Positions 1-9,531 of a stretch of DNA of 45,000 bases are shown here, one piece after another. The translations under genes and the position numbers were made by a program. The notes beneath the pieces are model-generated. The model was not told the origin of the DNA. It ran no database searches and saw only the letters and a program-made list of their open reading frames with translations. The stretch's first letter is position 1, and every line of letters starts with the position of its first letter. Source of the DNA: Symsagittifera roscoffensis (Eukaryota > Xenacoelomorpha > Acoela > Convolutidae); the NCBI RefSeq assembly GCF_963678635.1, contig NW_026971141.1, positions 1 through 45,000 on the forward strand, given 5' to 3'.

Positions 1-220
1 GTGTTTACTTGGTTGATGATTAGCAATTTTGGATATAATTGAAGTTTATTTCTCTTTACCTAAATAAACCTATGATGCTTATAGCGTTCTTCTTTAAAAA
101 ACTGATTAGAAGGATAGATGCTAATGCGAAGGTGATTATTGCCTTTTTTATGTATTTGCAAACTGTTAAAATTAGGGAAACTAGAAAGATGAGAAAAAAA
201 GAAGAAAGATGTTTTTCTGA

Positions 221-438
221 TTAATCAAATGTTGTGAAACTTAAGAAAAATTGTTGAAATCTTGTACCTGAGGAGGTGGTCAAAAATTTTGACAAGTTGT
301 GGTAAATTTTTATTTGGGAAAAGAAAACTAAAAAGATGCTGCAAAAAACTATAAAAAGAAGGAGTGCAATTTGTAGCGTGTCGATGATTAAAAAATCTAA
401 AGTTGTAGGTTGGTCGCAAAAACGGATATGTAAAATGA
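221..438 (-). pseudogene. env-like protein, C-terminal membrane anchor (remnant)
   Basis: One minus-strand frame stays open for about 70 codons and ends with TAA at 221-223. It has no start codon of its own. It encodes a strongly hydrophobic run of about 20 residues (L, I, F, V and C rich) with a polar tail of about 35 residues behind it, the layout of the C-terminal anchor and cytoplasmic tail of retroviral-type envelope proteins. Its place downstream of the integrase is where env sits in errantivirus-like Ty3 elements. No furin-type site or fusion peptide could be identified in the decayed sequence upstream. The env assignment rests on position plus the membrane segment, not on recognised sequence similarity. 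Confidence 0.4.
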
Positions 439-1639
439 AAAGATTATTTTAACATACTGGACTGGTTTCGAAAGAAGCATTTGAAAAGTGATTTGTTATT
501 TCGAAATTTTTTTTGACTTTTCGGGTTGGTTACCAAAAGTGGTCGGATCGTTTATTGATTTTTGACAAGTGGGTTGAATATGGAGAGTTTTTGGTGAAGA
601 GAAGTTTGAAGGTAAAGGAATGAGGTTTTTAGTTTTTTTTTTCTAAATGGATGGTGATGGCTTTTTGAAAGATATATCGTCTTTGGGCTAAATTATCAAG
701 TTGAAATCTGTTTTTAGGCTTAGTTGATTTTTCCCTTTAAAAAATAAAGGTTGTAAGTTGAGACAAAAAGGTTGGTTTTTGTTTTGAGTGATAAGAAGGA
801 TTGTAACTTTTATATAACATTTATTAAAGTTGTCAAAAATAGGAGTTTTGCTGATGTTTGACCTCGAGGTCTTTCAATTTCAGTTTCAGATCCATTCGAT
901 ATAAGAAGTGTGTCGACTAATGAAAGTGAAGTGTTATTGGGGTGATGTTTGAAATAATTTTGATTGGCTGATTTTGTTCAGGGTTGAAAGTTGAAGATTT
1001 GAGGAAATAGTTAGAAAAGTTTGAAATATAATATAAACGGATCAAGGGTATTTCTGAAACTCTACTTTCTTCATATTTTAGACTGAGGAAGAAAGAATTT
1101 GTAATCATTTTGTGGTTGATATCTGAGGCATGATGATTGGCGTTGTTGTGATTTTTTTTTCGCTTCTTGCATTAAAAGTTTTTCTTCTAATTTACAGTAA
1201 AATTTTGTCTTTTAGTTATTTGTTTCTTGTTAATTTCAGCATTCACATCAGTGTTTACTATGGATTTTTTTTGGTTATTTGATGAAAATAAAAACTGATC
1301 GAGACTTTGCGTTGTTTGTTGTTTGTTTTTACTTGTGAGTTTTTTAACAATTTCTAGTCCTGTAAAGGAGAACAGTTGTGTAATTTCGCGAAGAGCGTAT
1401 TTTTTTGAATAGTTTGTTAAAGATTGTTTCTCTCTTGAATTTTTTCTTTTTTGATGGGATCGATAAGTTTATATGTGAGATCCGTAGGTTTTTTCAATTT
1501 TATTGAAATGGTCCTTTTCGGTTAGGTTGCAATTTTTTAGAGATTTCTTAATGTATTATGAAAATTGGAATTAAAACATATGTTTCTATTTTCAGGTTTT
1601 AAGCTGGTGTCAAATTTGAATTTATCTGGAATTGAACTT
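439..1639 (-). pseudogene. Decayed region between integrase and env tail
   Basis: No long open frame survives. Short minus-strand stretches, for example 917-1108 (63 codons), fall where the integrase C-terminus and the body of an env gene would be. The frame downstream of the integrase core can be followed in pieces to about 1650 and then becomes unreadable. I see no RNA gene, CRISPR-like array or recognisable plus-strand gene here. Confidence 0.3.
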
Positions 1640-2260
1640 TGTGTCTTTGTATTTAAGACTTAGCAATTTTTAATGGATTTCGTTTTGTTTTTTATCTCGG
1701 TTCGAAACTCATTCTGTATGTGTTCCAAAGGCTAATTTTAAAGTTTGTGGACGATGAAAACGATCTTCATCGTGTAAATGCAGTAGTAAATTGTTAGCAT
1801 TGAACTTTTTGTAGATTGACAATAACCTTGCCCTTTTATGTTTATTGTTTCACAGATGACATAGTGTGATGATTTAGTTTTTTGTAAACTCAGTACCATT
1901 ATCTGTGACAAAGATTTCTGATAATCCAAATTTTGCTATCCAATATTCATAAAGTGTTGTGTATGCGTAATGAGCATTACAAGGAGGTACAGGGTTGAGT
2001 GCTACATAATGCGTGAGTGGGTCATTTTTACCATAAGGTCTGAGTTTCCTTCGGAGGAGGTTGATAATTTTGATTTTTGTCCTTTTTTGTCAACTGATAT
2101 TTTGTGATTGAAATATATTTTTGTCGCTTAAAATCTTGTGTGGAAAAGGCCTATTTAATTGACATGTTATGCAATCACTCCATAGGACTTTTATTCAAAC
2201 CGGTGCTTTTGGAAATTAAAAAAAAATTCAAAATTTTTTCTGATCCTGCATAACTTTCTG
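1640..2260 (-). pseudogene. Ty3/gypsy integrase remnant (old element)
   Basis: Read on the minus strand, the segment begins with the end of an integrase zinc finger (C-I-T-C near 2180). About 50 residues later comes an open stretch (about 2030-1888) that ends in the core motif T-D-N-G-T-E-F at 1886-1906. That motif carries the second catalytic Asp of the D,D-35-E triad. A stop follows within a few codons. Beyond it the reading continues in another frame through a His/Asp-rich stretch near 1750. The glutamate of the triad lies in the degraded part and was not found. Several stops and shifts make this a clear pseudogene. It is unrelated in detail to the integrase of the giant element at 23889-24869. 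Confidence 0.7.
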
Positions 2261-3033
2261 TATTTAAAGAATGTGAAATGTGGAAAGCCATTAAAATCAT
2301 AATATCATAGTTAATTGTGGATAGAGTACTTTTGTGTCTGGAGTGTTATATTTCATGAGAACCTTGTTTACATTCATTGTTGTAATGTTGAACAAAGGAA
2401 ATATCGAAGGTGTGTTTTATTTCCTAAGACTGTGATATCGGCTTTTATATGTTTTGTTGTATTCTTTTACCGGGATTTAGGTTGTCTAATGACGGGGTCA
2501 ACTTTTTGATTTTTTTGTAGTAATTCTATTGTCATTATTCGGTTATTGGAAAAAAAGATATTCTATATCTCTGAGTTTCGTGTTTCGAGGGAGGTATACT
2601 GTTTAGGGAGCCTTGCAAATTAAAAATTCTAATACTTGCAAATTTTGAATTTAAATCAGGGAGTCCTGGTAAAATTATGCTATCTGTTAATTTTTCTTTT
2701 CTTTAAACGGGAACAGATTTTTTGAATATGGGTTTTGATAGTTGATTTTTGTTGTGTATTGTTTGTGATCCATGATGTGTATGGTATTGGTTTAAATGAA
2801 TTTTTCCTATTAATTCAACTTCATAAGGATTTTTTGACTATCGAGTTAACATGGAAAATGCTCTAGTTTATTTATTTGTGTAGTGTCCGGTTCGGTTTTT
2901 ACTTCATACTTGCATTCTAGTCGCGGTGATGTTTCGTCATTTGCAAGGAAGAATTTTATAATTTGTGGTTTTTTACTGTTGTTTTCCTTGTTATTAATTC
3001 AGGTGGTGTATTTGGACTAACTCTGTCTGGTAG
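2261..3033 (-). pseudogene. Decayed RNase H to integrase connection (old element)
   Basis: Short open pieces on the minus strand continue the polyprotein from the insertion point at 3033. The first residues read L-P-D-x-V-S-x-N, the type of sequence that ends the RNase H connection in Ty3 polyproteins (the D-x-L-S-R block). It is followed by a Pro/Glu/Lys-rich spacer broken by stops. No complete domain can be drawn. The importance of this stretch is that it continues, in the same frame, the sequence that stops at 35653. Confidence 0.5.
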
Positions 3034-3921
3034 TGTAACATTCGCCCAAAAACTAGACAGCGACGGAGCGCAGAAAGAGTACCTAATAACAACTGGCAGA
3101 CGTCAGTTACCTTAATCCTACTCGTTTTTCACCATCTAGACCTTGTCAGTTGATTTTCTGGTCAGTTTAGGGCTAAGTAAAAAAATACTATTTTTAGGCC
3201 ATCAGTCGAACAACTTTTGATCAGCTTTTGTTTACATGCGAACACAACCTCATAGCTGAGTCTCCGATCCTCAGTTTACATGATTGCTTTTGAAAACACG
3301 GCTCGAATATCCTATTTTATCATATTTTTTGTGACAGTTCTATATTAAATCCTTTGGAGATGGCATGAACCCTTCCTCTTCCTAGCTACACATATTCTAA
3401 AATATCAAATAATACCGGCCGGTGTCAATTCAAAATTCTATGGCATCAGAGTAGCTAAAAATTTAGTTTACTACAGTCTTTAACCATATATCAGTCTCTG
3501 GGGGACCAAGCCTTCGCTTCCGTGTTTTCCTCGAGATAACGTCGTCATCTCTCCCAATTCGTGGCACGGGAGGGTACTGCTCTCCACCACTTCCCCACCG
3601 AAGCCTCCTTTCCCACTATCTGCTTCCGTTAAGGGTCTTATCGTGCGTGATCGTCACGATAAGAGGCTTCTTTTCTCCGTGTTCACGTGCGACCGTTTTC
3701 CACTATATCTGCTGTTGTTTTGACTTTTATAACTTTTTTTATCATATTGGCAGTTTTTTTGTATTTGTGAGAAGTTTCCACTTGACAATCGAAATTTTGA
3801 AAATAGAAATTTTTAGAATATCTCTACCCTCCTTCACAGCACTTTTCCGTTGTTATGGCCTTTTCTCTCTAATTCGTGATTCGCCGGAGGGTTGCGCTGT
3901 GCCAGCTGGCCGAATGGCACA
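3034..3921 (-). repeat. 3' LTR of the giant Ty3 element
   Basis: This is the left copy of a long direct repeat, matching 34778-35652 along its whole length with roughly 50 substitutions and a few small indels (counted by eye, about 6%). The ends are TG...CA. Outside is TAG, inside is TACTCC. The divergence between the copies indicates an old insertion, clearly older than the nested BEL/Pao element. Confidence 0.92.
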
Positions 3922-3945
3922 TACTCCCCGGACAGTCCCCATCAA
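3922..3945 (-). other. Polypurine tract region of the giant element
   Basis: Immediately upstream of the 3' LTR on the minus strand the sequence is purine-rich (CCGGGGAGTA just before TGTGCC). This is the expected place of the polypurine tract that primes plus-strand DNA synthesis. The tract is short and imperfect, so the assignment rests mostly on position. Confidence 0.5.
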
Positions 3946-4683
3946 TGTCCATGTTGATCACATAACACCGGGTTATCATCAAGTAGTGTTCCAGCTCTCT
4001 ATAATCAATCTTACAAATCGCATTAGAAAATGAAATTTATCTACTCCACCTCAACTCACTACGGGTCACAAATGGCATTATACTAAATCTCACTGCCTTT
4101 CAACATTTTCACAAAATTTGCACCATGATGAGTGTCCTAGATAAAAATTTCTTTTCTGACTACTTACGTCATCTTGCCATAAAACTTCTTTTCGCTCTTG
4201 CTGATTAAAAAGTTGGGACGTGGCACGGCCACGCACCCATTAAAATTAACTTAATGTCACTCAGCAAGTATAATCAGTTATTTATGCGGTCCTCTTTGAT
4301 ATTAAAACTAAGAAACTCTGTGGCTAGGAAAGTTAATGAGTTGCTCGTCCTATTCGAGCGAGTTTAACCCAACCTACTAGGTCGCCACACAGTGAACACG
4401 TGTCTCACACATGTTAAAAACATCAGTCGTGTTTAAATAGGTAAATATACTCACCTATGTTCTATATTTACATAAGTAGCACAACTAAAATCTTCTTCAA
4501 CAATTTCAACAATTGCAACATTTTTCGAAGTTTGGTCTGACCAAACCAAAACAGAAAAAAAAGTTTAACAGTTTCAATAATAAAACTTGGTTGATTAGTT
4601 TAAGTTTTAGCACACAAAGACAATCAAGTTTTTCTCCTTCTCTCCCTCTCGTGTTTACGTCTTCACTTCTTCTCTTCTTCCCA
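3946..4683 (-). other. 3' untranslated region of the giant element
   Basis: About 740 bp between the last readable ORF and the polypurine tract. No minus-strand frame of note and no recognisable RNA gene. A pyrimidine-rich run (plus strand 4611-4735, TTCTC-type) reads as purine-rich on the element's sense strand. Confidence 0.5.
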
Positions 4684-4875
4684 TCATCCTTGTTTCATTG
4701 CTTCTCCATCCTGATCTTCATTTTCACTGTCTTCTAGAACTTTTTCTAACATTTCCATGGAGTTGCGGGCTGTCCCCCAACTCTCCTGTTCCAACAGCCT
4801 CGGTTTGCAACAAGGTAGCAAGTCCACATTCACCTTTTGCTCCCGGTTCCTGCAAAAGCTGTTGTGAAGACTCAC
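4684..4875 (-). CDS. Possible small acidic ORF6 of the giant element
   Basis: A frame of about 63 codons (open upstream to about 4920 without an obvious ATG) ends in a strongly acidic stretch, E-D-S-E-N-E-D-Q-D-G-E. It follows ORF5 by fewer than 50 nt. It is the last coding-like segment before the 3' UTR. The product is not recognised. It could be a true small accessory ORF, the C-terminus of ORF5 after a frameshift, or chance. The existence of a protein here is uncertain. Confidence 0.3.
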   Translation of the reverse strand: MSLHNSFCRNREQKVNVDLLPCCKPRLLEQESWGTARNSMEMLEKVLEDSENEDQDGEAMKQG

Positions 4876-4922
4876 ATTCCGTTCTAGGTCAGCTCGTAAG
4901 ACCTCTCTCTTTTCTTTTTCAG

Positions 4923-6717
4923 TTACACAAGCGGTGTAACAGCGTTTCGGTGCGTTAAGAACGCTCTTTTATAGGCTCCCGGTGCTATATCAAGCTGGAA
5001 AGATTGATAGGCTTCCGTGTTCCTAGACATATGACGCTTCGCGCGTTCATAATTTCATGATGTCATCACTGCACGGAACCAAGGCATCAATTTTTGCCTT
5101 GACCATATTCTTTCAATGGCTTTGGGTATTCTCAGAATCTTGTAGGTGGTTCTGAAAAGATCTAAGCTGCGGTTCATCTTCACGTTGCTTAGCTGCTCAG
5201 GTGTCGGCACGGCTGTCTCCTGCTCACCTGTGCCCGCGTTGGCTTCTAACCACCTCACCGCCAGCATGGCACTCACCACCACGATCGACACTTGTTGATT
5301 TTGATCGGATAACCCCGTGGAGTACAACTCCTCCACGTTCCACACTTATACTAGATTCCCGCGTTTGGGGTACCAAAACGTCTGCGCCAGGTAGTGGCAA
5401 GGATACTCCCCATGGGTCATTAGTAAGTTCCTTCGGGTCCGATACCCTGACGCTCCCAGCAACGGTTCCACTTCCATCATTATTCTATGCACCTCGTCCT
5501 TTTCTTCTATGGTGGGTAATTCAGTGGGTAACGCTCCACTCGCTTTCTGCTTATGGAATTCACTCACATTACCCTCGTTCAATCTCATGAACTCTTCACC
5601 CACTACGTCTTGCAACTCGCCTTTAGATCTCTTCGGGACGGCCGGAATGATCTTCGCCAATAAACCATACGACCTTTCCGACATTCTGGCCAACCTCACG
5701 CACTTTGACACGGAGAAGAGTTGGCCAACCAACACCTGCTGTGTCCTTGCATCCATCACCACCATGTGCGTAGGGTATCTACTATTGCAATATGGTGCAG
5801 AGCTCGAACCAACCAGATATCTCGAGCCAACAGGTCTATGATAGGCCTCACTATCCTTCAAATTCATTTCATTTTCCAGAGCTTCTCGCCAGCCTCCGAT
5901 CTTCTGCTCTGTTTGTAGTGCTCCAGGGAATACTTTCACACTGAGGGACGTCACTAGCTCTTGGGCACGCTCTAGGCGTTCCAGTGATTCTATCGAGCTC
6001 GTCATGCTATAAAATCCCAAAGCAGTGATCAAGTTTACTTCCGTTACCCCATGACAGTCCGCGATCAACTCCATTCCACTCTTATCTGACATGCTCAACC
6101 TTCCATACAGTTGTGCCAATTGGCGATGCTGCACGCTCAGCGTGATCAAGCAAATGTTCCGATTTGCATACATGTCCGTCCTTTCCACTATTGTGAGCTA
6201 GACAGGTGCCCTGTCTCAGCCAGTCACTCGATGTACTTCCCTCGGATGGTTCCGTGGATGAGTTGTTTTTCTGCTTCGTTACTCTTATGGCCAGCAGATG
6301 GTGTATCATGGCCAGATCGTGCAAACTCGCGTCATCATCCAAGTCCAACGTAATATCCGTCGCCATATCCCAGATTAAAGCTTCCATCAATTCCTGTTCC
6401 TGTTCCTTTGATTTCGATTCGTTGTTGGCTTCATACTCCGCCTTCTTAATTCCCATCAAACACTTGGCCATTCGTACCTGCAAGTCAGTTCTGGTACATG
6501 GATAAGCTAGGTATGCTGCCACCGTCGCCGGCGCATGCATCGTCTCGTCAAAGTATCTTTGGAGGGCCGCCCTCCAAGAGATCTCTAGCAGTCTTTCCAG
6601 GCCAATTTCGTTTGCTTGCTAGGACATCACCGTGCCGTATTCTTTCCTGTTCAAGTTGGAGTTCTCCGTCAGCTCCCTCAGATACTCTTGCATTGCTTGC
6701 TTCTTGTTCCAAGCCAT
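4923..6717 (-). pseudogene. ORF5 of the giant element, unknown protein, broken
   Basis: The start ATG at 6717 overlaps the ORF4 stop as TAATG. The frame runs about 600 codons to TAA at 4923-4925. It is broken by TAG at 6619-6621 (the frame continues directly behind it), by a frameshift near 6190-6240, by TAA at 5346-5348 and by TGA at 5055, each followed by coding-like sequence in frame. The N-terminal part is Lys/Glu/Gln-rich and likely helical. The middle (5346-6188) is a 280-codon open piece with mixed hydrophobic and charged sequence and no signal peptide or clear membrane segment. I do not recognise a family. The overlap with ORF4 suggests translation by termination-reinitiation. The total length is inferred by treating the interruptions as mutations. 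Confidence 0.6.
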
Positions 6718-7763
6718 TAGCTGCCCTCTCGCGAATTCCTCGCCTTCAGCATCTCCACATAACCCCCTGCCGGATCTCCCATGTGGACTGAGTCTGGTAC
6801 AGTGATTCGACTATACTCGACCACGTCGAGTTGTCCCTCCAGCTTCATCCGGGCCATGTTGATTCGCGAGGGATTGTAATCATCAAGTCCTCCAGATCCA
6901 CACTGACTGATGACCTCCAATTCCAGCTTAGTATCCGCCAGAGTCCGTGCATTTTTCTTTGACCTCGTGGCCGTTGTGGTCAAACCTGCCAACATTATAG
7001 GGGGTATCAGGTTCTCTTTTTCTCCCCCGGCAAGCATCGCACCATCTCCTTGCCCACTTTCGCCTGAAAGAGCTACTCCTGCCAAGGGGGCCACCACTGT
7101 GCTGGCTTTTGCCTTCACCACTTTCTGGTTCACGGCTCTGCTTCCGGTCTTTCCCTCTAACCGCTTCAGCCCTCTTTTAGCTCGTCTGACGGGTAACTTT
7201 CTTGTGATCTGCTGATCATCGGCACTGTCCTCTGCAACCGACTCGGTCTGAACATCAGACTCAACGGAGTTCATTATTTTCTCCAGAACCTCGCGCATGA
7301 TGGGTTGGTTTAATCCCACCTTCATTATGGACTGCGTCCCGTATCTGCGTATCACGTCCCATGTCCTCTCCACGAAAGTCACTCGGTTCCAGGTTATTCC
7401 CGTCTCACGTTCAAATTCACTCTGGTATCTTTCCCACTCCTCTTCCGGTAGCGTGCTCAGGAAAGATACCCTCATATTCTCCCCAATCTTCCTCCTCCTT
7501 GGTGACTCATGGAGCAGTTTCTGTAGATCCCTCCTCCGGTAGTCTATTGCCAGACTTGTTGGTTCCACTGGGGATAAGGTGGCCGGCGCCTCCTTTGTAG
7601 GGGACATGAAAGACGATGGTGTCATCAGCAATAGATTCCCACCGACTTCCCCGTCGTCGTCTTCACTAAACTGGTATTCCAGCAAGTCTCTCTCCAATGC
7701 TCCTAGGTCCATTTCACCCGACTTCTCTCCCTTTCCCTCCATGTGATCATCGTTCTGATCCAT
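6717..7763 (-). CDS. ORF4 of the giant element, unknown 348-residue protein
   Basis: An intact frame from ATG at 7763 to TAA at 6717. The first 50 residues are acidic (many D and E). Residues 75-110 hold a basic patch (R-R-R-D, P-R-R-R-K). Near residue 115 comes a Trp-containing segment, then a second basic block around 190-215 (V-R-R-A-K-R-G-L-K-R) and an Ala/Gly/Ser-rich linker. The alternation of acidic tail and basic clusters would suit a nucleic-acid or chromatin-binding protein, but that is inference from composition only; no known domain is recognised. It follows ORF3 by 40 nt in another frame, and its stop overlaps the ORF5 start. It stays open while most neighbouring ORFs are broken. 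Confidence 0.65.
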   Translation of the reverse strand: MDQNDDHMEGKGEKSGEMDLGALERDLLEYQFSEDDDGEVGGNLLLMTPSSFMSPTKEAPATLSPVEPTSLAIDYRRRDLQKLLHESPRRRKIGENMRVSFLSTLPEEEWERYQSEFERETGITWNRVTFVERTWDVIRRYGTQSIMKVGLNQPIMREVLEKIMNSVESDVQTESVAEDSADDQQITRKLPVRRAKRGLKRLEGKTGSRAVNQKVVKAKASTVVAPLAGVALSGESGQGDGAMLAGGEKENLIPPIMLAGLTTTATRSKKNARTLADTKLELEVISQCGSGGLDDYNPSRINMARMKLEGQLDVVEYSRITVPDSVHMGDPAGGYVEMLKARNSREGS

Positions 7764-7803
7764 CCGCTCGTCATTGTTCGTGACTGGTTTTGGCTCGTTC
7801 GTT

Positions 7804-9531
7804 TTAGCTCGTTCCCGAAGGGCCTTGTCGCATATTCATGCCCGAGTCCGGCCGTGCCGGTACGGTCAGATCCCCTGCATGGTAGAATAACTCATCGTTC
7901 ACTAAGATTTCTACCGACTCCTCGCCATGTGGCGCCAGATCATCCACCGTTATGTACGTGCCTCCTCTGCACTCTTTTGCGACCTCCAGGATTACTACCT
8001 TTACCTCCCCTGACCACTTCAATCTTGATAGATCATCTGCAGGTGTATACACATCACTCCACACCTCAGTCGAGACCTCTGGTTTCCTGGAAGGTGATGC
8101 TTTGATCTTCTTCCGGCTCCAATCATCAGGAAATGTGAAGTCAAATGTGTGCATGGCCGCAACGTTCCAACTGATGAAGCAAGGCGTCATCCCTTCACTC
8201 AACTTAAGCATTCTCTTCTCCGCATCACGAGCCGCTCCGATGCGAGGGGCAATTACGGGAGATGTGACTCCCAACAACATCCTCCTTATCGGCGGGTATC
8301 GAGGGCATTTGTCCGTCAGCGGCCTGGACCCGGAAAGCCACGCTTGCTGGTTCTCTTTCACGTGTGCGTAGGCCTCTGGCAAAAGTGGGACCCTCATCGC
8401 CTCTCCTGAATCCTTCACCATGGGTCGCAGATTCCAAAGCTTCGGGTTGAACTGGACATGCGAAAGGTCCTCGCGGCCCATTCGGCACTTAAAATTGTTG
8501 TTGAAGTCCATCAACACCCAACCCGTCTGTGATATTCTTCCAAATAGCCTAGCGTCGCTGGCTAACCCTCTTAGCTCCTTCTGTTCCACCCAATTCAGCA
8601 CGGAGCAATCCACTACCGAAACTAGGTTGACATACAACACCGAGTTCCTGTATGCCTTTACTTGCACATCGGGGAACGCAAATGACATCACGGGTCCATA
8701 CGCCACCGTGACGAAATCCCGTAGTCCATGAATCAGAGTCAGCGGATCGATCCGCATCATGATGGCCAGATACGTCTGCAAGGGCATGCCACAGTACTGT
8801 TTACATTCACCCGCATCCGTTGCCACCTTATCCTCTCCTGTGATGCTCCTGTTCTGTTGCAGGAGATATTGGAGCAAGAGGATCCTCCAGTCCTTCATCT
8901 TTTTGAGCGAGGCGGTTTCTAACTGCGCGTTTAAATCACGACTCGTTCCCTGAAGTTGTTCTGGGTATCGCAATAGCACGAGCAGATCGCCCATTCGACC
9001 ATACGTCATAGCGATCAGGGTGAGGAGCCCGTCCAATCTCAGGTCTGCCAAAGCTTGGATGAAGAGATTCGCAGGTCCCTTCACGAAGTTCTCGTGACCA
9101 AATGTCACATACAAGGCTAATATCAGGTCAATTGACGGTTTCCGGATATCCTTGACAAAGCTCGCGATCAGGTTCCGGGATGCCCTCGGGCAGCATGTTG
9201 ACAAGAAGGATGGCGTCCATCCCATTCCCATTCCACCCATGACAGCGTCTGACCGTTCATATTGTGCCCTCGTGGCCAAGATATCAGCTTGGAATTTATC
9301 CAATGACATCGTGTTCACGTCCTGCATCAACTGCAACATCATGCCCCCGGCTAACTCACTCTCATTAAACACGTTTTTCAGATACGCGTGTTTCTCTTTG
9401 ATCACCGCCGGTGCATGCTCGGACGCATCTTCCCCCAAGGTACACAATCTCGGTGACAAGTACAACCATGCGTTGGTGTAGGGCTTCGTACGCAAAACCA
9501 ATGCCATGAGATCCTCTTCTGCCGATGTCAT
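7804..9531 (-). CDS. ORF3 of the giant element, unknown 575-residue protein
   Basis: An intact frame of 575 codons. It starts with ATG at 9531, which overlaps the ORF2 stop as ATGA, a layout typical of stop-restart translation. The protein is mixed alpha/beta in composition, with Leu/Met-rich helical stretches around residues 55-240, a Cys-containing segment near 250-260, and a C-terminal third rich in Trp, Pro and Lys. There is no signal peptide, no convincing membrane helix and no catalytic motif I recognise. Some regions (around residues 300-340) read like a folded beta domain. The function is unknown. As the longest unbroken frame of the element it is the best candidate for a structure-based search. 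Confidence 0.7.
   Translation of the reverse strand: MTSAEEDLMALVLRTKPYTNAWLYLSPRLCTLGEDASEHAPAVIKEKHAYLKNVFNESELAGGMMLQLMQDVNTMSLDKFQADILATRAQYERSDAVMGGMGMGWTPSFLSTCCPRASRNLIASFVKDIRKPSIDLILALYVTFGHENFVKGPANLFIQALADLRLDGLLTLIAMTYGRMGDLLVLLRYPEQLQGTSRDLNAQLETASLKKMKDWRILLLQYLLQQNRSITGEDKVATDAGECKQYCGMPLQTYLAIMMRIDPLTLIHGLRDFVTVAYGPVMSFAFPDVQVKAYRNSVLYVNLVSVVDCSVLNWVEQKELRGLASDARLFGRISQTGWVLMDFNNNFKCRMGREDLSHVQFNPKLWNLRPMVKDSGEAMRVPLLPEAYAHVKENQQAWLSGSRPLTDKCPRYPPIRRMLLGVTSPVIAPRIGAARDAEKRMLKLSEGMTPCFISWNVAAMHTFDFTFPDDWSRKKIKASPSRKPEVSTEVWSDVYTPADDLSRLKWSGEVKVVILEVAKECRGGTYITVDDLAPHGEESVEILVNDELFYHAGDLTVPARPDSGMNMRQGPSGTS

Larger units (their letters stand above)
1..3033 (-). mobile_element. 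Decayed Ty3/gypsy element, 3' part (integrase and env end)
   Basis: This AT-rich stretch is the downstream part of an old Ty3/gypsy retrotransposon transcribed from the minus strand. The integrase core is readable near 1740-2190 and a membrane-anchored env-like tail near 221-438. The remaining coding sequence is split into short open stretches by many stops. The upstream part (gag, reverse transcriptase) lies at 35653-41260, on the other side of the giant element inserted here. The two flanks share strand, base composition, degree of decay and correct gene order. No LTR of this element was identified; its 3' LTR is probably left of the window. That both flanks are one element is inference from order and from frame continuity at the junction. 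Confidence 0.75.

Noticed and set aside
3647-4033. 128-codon plus-strand frame across the end of the 3' LTR.
   Set aside because: It lies in the LTR and 3' UTR, and the matching frame in the other LTR copy (35392-35586) is cut short, so it is not conserved.
5201-8105. Many plus-strand frames of 80-139 codons opposite ORF3 to ORF5.
   Set aside because: They mirror GC-richer coding sequence on the minus strand and show no domain, so they are shadows.
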